From the NCBI GenBank assembly GCA_031401035.1, contig JANNRA010000032.1:1-64000 (forward strand): a stretch of 64,000 nt of DNA. Direction: 5' to 3'. The first letter of the stretch is position 1. Each line of letters starts with the position of its first letter. Below the pieces are notes generated by a model that was not told the origin of the DNA, did not search any database, and saw only the letters and a list, made by a program, of their open reading frames with translations. Origin of the DNA: JANNRA01 sp031401035. GTDB lineage: Bacteria > Desulfobacterota > Binatia > HRBIN30 > CADEER01. Both the position numbers and the translations under genes were made by a program. Shown here piece after piece: positions 60,818 to 64,000 of this stretch.

Positions 60818-63322
60818 ATGCGTATTCCCAGTATGGCGGCGGTGGCCGCGGTGGCGGTGATGCTCCCGGCGGTGGCGGGCGCGAACAGCGCAATTTTCCG
60901 CTCGGCGTTCACCGAGTTCACCTCGTCGGGCAATGCCACGGGCATTGCCGTCGGCGACTTCGACGGCGACGGCAGTACGGACGTCGTCACGTCGAATGCA
61001 GGCCTTGGGCGCAACGAACTCAATGTGCTGACCGGATTCGGCGACGGCACGCTGGTGTCGGCGCAGCCGACGGTGCCCATCGACAGTTTTCCCTCGGGAC
61101 TGGTGCTGGCGGATTTCGACGGCGACGGCGTCGACGATCTGATTGTCGCGCTGGCCAACGAGAACGCCGTGACGTTCCTCAAGGGGCGGGCTGACCAGGA
61201 CTTCTTCGATCTGCCCGCTGCGTCCATCCGAGTCGGCACCAGCCCGGCGGGCATGGCGGCGGCAGACCTCACCGGCGAAGGCCAGCTGGACCTCGTCGTC
61301 GCCAACGAGGGCAGCGACGGGGCGCCCGGGTCAGTGTCCTTTCTCGCCGGCAACGGCGACGGCACGTTCACAATCATCCTGCAGGATGACCCCGCCGAGC
61401 CTGGCGAGCAGGTCAGCGCGCTGGCGACCGACCTCGGTACGCGCGCCGTCGCACTGGGCAACCTCGACGCGGTGCCCGGTGTCGACGTGGCGGCGCTGAA
61501 TCTGCGCGCCAACACCCTGACGCTGTTCCGCGGCGACGGCCAGGGCGCATTCGTCCCTGCCGGCACGTTGCCAACGGGAGCGGCGCCGCAGGACCTGCGG
61601 CTGGTCGACCTCGACGGCGACGGCAAACTCGATCTGATCATCGCCGCCGGCAATGAAGACGCGGTGACGGTGCAGCGCGGCAATGGTGATCTGACGTTCC
61701 AGGCGGCGGCCGAGTATGCCGTCGGCACTGTGCCGACGCGACTGGCGGTCGGTGACCTCGACGACAACGGGACGCTTGATATCCTCGCCAGCAACAGTCG
61801 CAGCGGTGATGTCAGCCTGCTGCGTGGCGATGGCGCGGGCGCCTTCAGTGCGGCGCGGACGTTCGTCGCGGACGCCGAGCCGCAGGCTTTGACGATCGCC
61901 GACCTGGACGGCGACGGGCTGCTCGATGCGATCGCCGCCACCCAGGGGGGCGACGGCGGCGCCACGGTGGCCGTGCTGCGTAATCGCGGTGAGGGGATCT
62001 TGCAGGCGGTCGAAGATCTGCCAGCCGGCAACGGCCCGTCGGCGGTGGCGTCGGCCGACATGGACGACGACGGCGTCGCCGATCTGATCGTCGCCGGCGA
62101 TGGCGGCGAGGTGCTGATCTTCCCAGCCCGAGGCGGCGCCTTCGGAGCGCCCGTGACAACCAGCGTTGGCGGGCGCACGCTGGCATTGGCCGCCCGCGAT
62201 CTGAACGGCGATGCGCGTCCGGACCTCGCCGTCGTCGACAACGAAACCAACCGCGTCGCGGTGTTGCTGGCGACCGGGCCGAACCAGTTCGGCCCGACGC
62301 AGCTCTATCCGGTGGCCGAAGGACCGGGCGGCATCACGACCGGTGATTTCAACGCCGATGGACGCGTCGACCTGGCGGTGTCCGCCATCGGCCCTCCGGG
62401 GCGTGCGTCGGTGCTCCTACAGCAACCGAATGGCTCGTTCGGGACGGCGCGCAGCACCCTGCTCGAAGGCGAGGAGACCCCGCTCGGCATCGCTGCGGTC
62501 GACGCCAATTGCGATGGGCGCGACGATCTGGTCATCGCCAATCAGGCGACCAACACCGTCAGCGTGCTGCGCAGTAACGGCGACGGGACCTTTGCGATCG
62601 TGCAGACCCTGGCCGAGGCGCAGGTCGGGCAGGGGCCGATCGGCATCGCGGTCGCGGACTTCACGCGCGATGGGGTGGGGGACTTCGCGGTCAGCAATTC
62701 CGTCGTGCCCGGCAGCCAGCCGAGTGTGCGCGTCTTCCGTGGTGTCTGCGACGGCGGCTTCGCGCTGCTCGCGGCGCTGCGCGCCGGCGATCTGGTGTCC
62801 GCCCTGGTGGCGCGCGACTTCACCGGCGATCAGATCGTCGATCTCGGGCTGGTGAACCAGACATCGAACGCCCTGCGCGTTTTCCGTGGCACCGGCAACC
62901 CGAGTCCGGCCTTCCAGGGAAGCCAGCCGGACGCGGTGAGTCGCATGCCGATCGCCATCGCCGCCGGAGACTTCGACGGCGACGGACGCTACGATGCCAC
63001 CAGCGCCAATAGTGATCCCAGCGCCAACAACGTCTCGGTGCTGTACAATTGCGCTCGCGACGTCGGCTGTGACCCGTTTGGTTCTCCCGGGCCGGCCGGC
63101 GCGGCGGCGCGCCGCGGCGACGGCAACGGTGACACGGCGCGCTCGGCGGCGGACCTGGTGGCGGTCGGTCGCGAAGTGATGGACGGTGACGGTCGCCAGG
63201 TGGAAGGCATCGGCTTCGGCAGCGGCTTCGCCGCGACGCCAGGCGTCGACGCCAATGGCGACGGCGTCGTCTCCGCCCAGGACAGCAGCGCCGTGGCGCA
63301 CCGCATCTTCGGCGGCGCGTGA
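60818..63322 (+). CDS. Secreted FG-GAP/VCBS repeat protein with dockerin-like C-terminus
   Basis: The 834-residue protein has a signal peptide (IPSMAAVAAVAVMLPAVAGA). About ten FG-GAP/VCBS-type repeats follow, with calcium-binding DFDGDGxxD cores (for example VGDFDGDGSTDVV, ADFDGDGVDDLIVA, DLDGDGKLDLIIA), and form a probable beta-propeller. The C-terminus carries two EF-hand-like segments (GDGNGDTARSAADLVAV and VDANGDGVVSAQDSSAVAHRI), as in the beta-helix protein at 33075. The ATG at 60818 has GGAGG upstream. It may bind glycans or act in cell-surface adhesion. Confidence 0.83.
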   Translation: MRIPSMAAVAAVAVMLPAVAGANSAIFRSAFTEFTSSGNATGIAVGDFDGDGSTDVVTSNAGLGRNELNVLTGFGDGTLVSAQPTVPIDSFPSGLVLADFDGDGVDDLIVALANENAVTFLKGRADQDFFDLPAASIRVGTSPAGMAAADLTGEGQLDLVVANEGSDGAPGSVSFLAGNGDGTFTIILQDDPAEPGEQVSALATDLGTRAVALGNLDAVPGVDVAALNLRANTLTLFRGDGQGAFVPAGTLPTGAAPQDLRLVDLDGDGKLDLIIAAGNEDAVTVQRGNGDLTFQAAAEYAVGTVPTRLAVGDLDDNGTLDILASNSRSGDVSLLRGDGAGAFSAARTFVADAEPQALTIADLDGDGLLDAIAATQGGDGGATVAVLRNRGEGILQAVEDLPAGNGPSAVASADMDDDGVADLIVAGDGGEVLIFPARGGAFGAPVTTSVGGRTLALAARDLNGDARPDLAVVDNETNRVAVLLATGPNQFGPTQLYPVAEGPGGITTGDFNADGRVDLAVSAIGPPGRASVLLQQPNGSFGTARSTLLEGEETPLGIAAVDANCDGRDDLVIANQATNTVSVLRSNGDGTFAIVQTLAEAQVGQGPIGIAVADFTRDGVGDFAVSNSVVPGSQPSVRVFRGVCDGGFALLAALRAGDLVSALVARDFTGDQIVDLGLVNQTSNALRVFRGTGNPSPAFQGSQPDAVSRMPIAIAAGDFDGDGRYDATSANSDPSANNVSVLYNCARDVGCDPFGSPGPAGAAARRGDGNGDTARSAADLVAVGREVMDGDGRQVEGIGFGSGFAATPGVDANGDGVVSAQDSSAVAHRIFGGA

Positions 63323-63323
63323 G

Positions 63324-63761
63324 GTGGTCGACGAGGCCCGCCTGCAGAAGGATCTGCAGGACGCGATGCGCGCCCGCGACCGGGTGCGCCTCGATGTGTT
63401 GCGCGGTGTCATCACCGCGGTGAAACACACCAAGGTCGAGAAGCAGCTGTCCGATGTACCGGAGGCGGAGATTCTCGCCGTGCTGCGCCGAGAGCTCAAC
63501 AAGCGGGCGGAGATTGCCGACTTCGCCCGCAAAGCCGGGCGCGACGAGACGGTGGCGCAGGCCGCCGCCGAGCAGTCGATCATTGAAGCGTACCTGCCGG
63601 CGCAGATGGATGCCGCGGGTCTCGAGGCCGCCATTCGCGCCATCGCCGCCGAGCTCGGCAGCGCACAGATCGGCCCGGTGATGGCCGAACTGCGGGCTCG
63701 CCATGCCGGTCAGTTCGACGGCAAGCTGGCCAGCCAGCTGATCAAGCAGCTGCAGGGCTGA
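63324..63761 (+). CDS. GatB/YqeY domain protein
   Basis: The 145-residue protein is the stand-alone YqeY form of the GatB tail domain that binds tRNA. It has LQKDLQDAMRARDRVRLDVLRGV near the N-terminus and QSIIEAYLPAQMD later, with the usual end (GQFDGKLASQLIKQ). The GTG start one base after the upstream stop fits. A role in tRNA-linked amidation or modification is presumed. Confidence 0.9.
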   Translation: MVDEARLQKDLQDAMRARDRVRLDVLRGVITAVKHTKVEKQLSDVPEAEILAVLRRELNKRAEIADFARKAGRDETVAQAAAEQSIIEAYLPAQMDAAGLEAAIRAIAAELGSAQIGPVMAELRARHAGQFDGKLASQLIKQLQG

Positions 63762-63797
63762 CGGAGGGGGCGGCTTCCGCCGCGCCGTCCGCCTTGG

Positions 63798-64000
63798 CTA
63801 CGCCAGCGCGGCGCTGGCCGCCGCGACGCCCACCCCGGGTCGCACTGCGTACCCGCAGCTCGGCAACAACCGCTCGAGTGCGTGCAACACCAGCAGCACG
63901 TTGGCCACCGTGCTCGACTCGCCCATCAGACCGATCCGCCACACTTTCCCCTTCAGCGGACCGAGTCCCCCGCCTATCTCGAGCTGGAACTCCTCCAGCA
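63798..64000 (-). CDS. C-terminal part of an alanine-glyoxylate-type aminotransferase
   Basis: On the - strand a frame enters from the right edge and ends at a TAG (63800-63798), giving 67 residues. They include LEEFQLEIGGGLGPLKGK and VWRIGLMGESSTVANVLLVL, the C-terminal signature of class V PLP aminotransferases such as alanine-glyoxylate/serine-pyruvate aminotransferases. The catalytic Lys lies outside the window. It converges on the GatB/YqeY gene with a 36-base gap. Confidence 0.85.
   Translation of the reverse strand, partial: LEEFQLEIGGGLGPLKGKVWRIGLMGESSTVANVLLVLHALERLLPSCGYAVRPGVGVAAASAALA

Noticed and set aside
60616..62250. Long - strand open frame (544 codons) opposite the FG-GAP gene
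   Set aside because: Its composition is Ser/Ala/Arg/Pro-rich with no domain, which is typical of a shadow of repetitive GC-rich coding DNA; the + strand frame has a signal peptide and clear repeats.
63769..63781. Short hairpin between the GatB/YqeY gene and the convergent aminotransferase
   Set aside because: The stem is only 5 bp (GGCGG/CCGCC) with a 3-base loop and no T-run, so I do not call it a terminator.

Overview
The window is high-GC bacterial DNA with densely packed genes, many of which overlap by 4 bases (ATGA or GTGA). It looks like a piece of a Gram-negative chromosome. The evidence is an outer-membrane export lipoprotein of the Wza type, a Wzz/GumC-type chain-length protein, sigma-54 activators, and secreted proteins ending in dockerin-like EF-hand pairs. 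That combination fits a deltaproteobacterium-like or Candidatus Binatia-like lineage. This placement is an inference from gene content, not from a marker gene.

Region 1 (1-2297) looks like the end of an integrated element: a partial zinc-ribbon protein, a ribbon-helix-helix regulator with a palindrome over its 5' end, two small paralogous HTH-like proteins and a complete tyrosine integrase. The integrase 3' end overlaps the 3' end of a chromosomal regulator gene by 8 bases.

Region 2 (2290-10278) is regulatory. It holds two NtrC-type sigma-54 activators, an unusual pseudo-receiver/AAA+/histidine-kinase fusion, a degenerate kinase-like ATPase protein, an ExeA-like ATPase with LysM and SPOR-like domains, and a NusG/RfaH-type antiterminator. 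Such sets commonly precede exopolysaccharide loci.

Region 3 (10511-48753) is one long exopolysaccharide or cell-surface glycan locus on the + strand. It encodes export (Wza-like, GumC-like and a degenerate BY-kinase-like protein), polymerisation (an O-antigen ligase/polymerase-like protein), and initiation (a sugar-1-phosphate transferase with reversed domain order). Glycosyltransferases of the GT4, GT2 and membrane GT39-like types follow. Sugar-nucleotide enzymes include SDRs, a Gfo/Idh oxidoreductase, a DegT aminotransferase and a WbpP-like epimerase. Decorating enzymes include a carbamoyltransferase, two SGNH proteins, an MBOAT acyltransferase, a FemAB/GNAT-like protein, a methyltransferase and several alkaline-phosphatase-superfamily proteins. 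No Wzx flippase and no exosortase is present in the window. Several proteins lack key catalytic residues or have rearranged domains.

Region 4 (48822-64000) is mainly housekeeping: sucD, ndk, rlmN, a lipid/DAG kinase, mtnP with a PfkB kinase, and a polyprenyl-phosphate glycosyltransferase. It continues with a UDP-glucuronate/UDP-xylose module (ugd, UXS-like, GalE-like), lepA, lepB, a secreted FG-GAP protein with dockerin-like end, a GatB/YqeY protein and, on the - strand at the right edge, the C-terminus of an alanine-glyoxylate-type aminotransferase.

I found no tRNA, rRNA, CRISPR array or intact insertion sequence. I see no wholly new multi-gene system. The most unusual items are individual proteins: the permuted sugar-1-phosphate transferase, the glycosyltransferase/Wza-like in-frame fusion, the receiver-AAA+-kinase fusion, and the kinase-dead tyrosine-kinase homologue paired with a Tyr/Gly/Asn-rich GumC tail.
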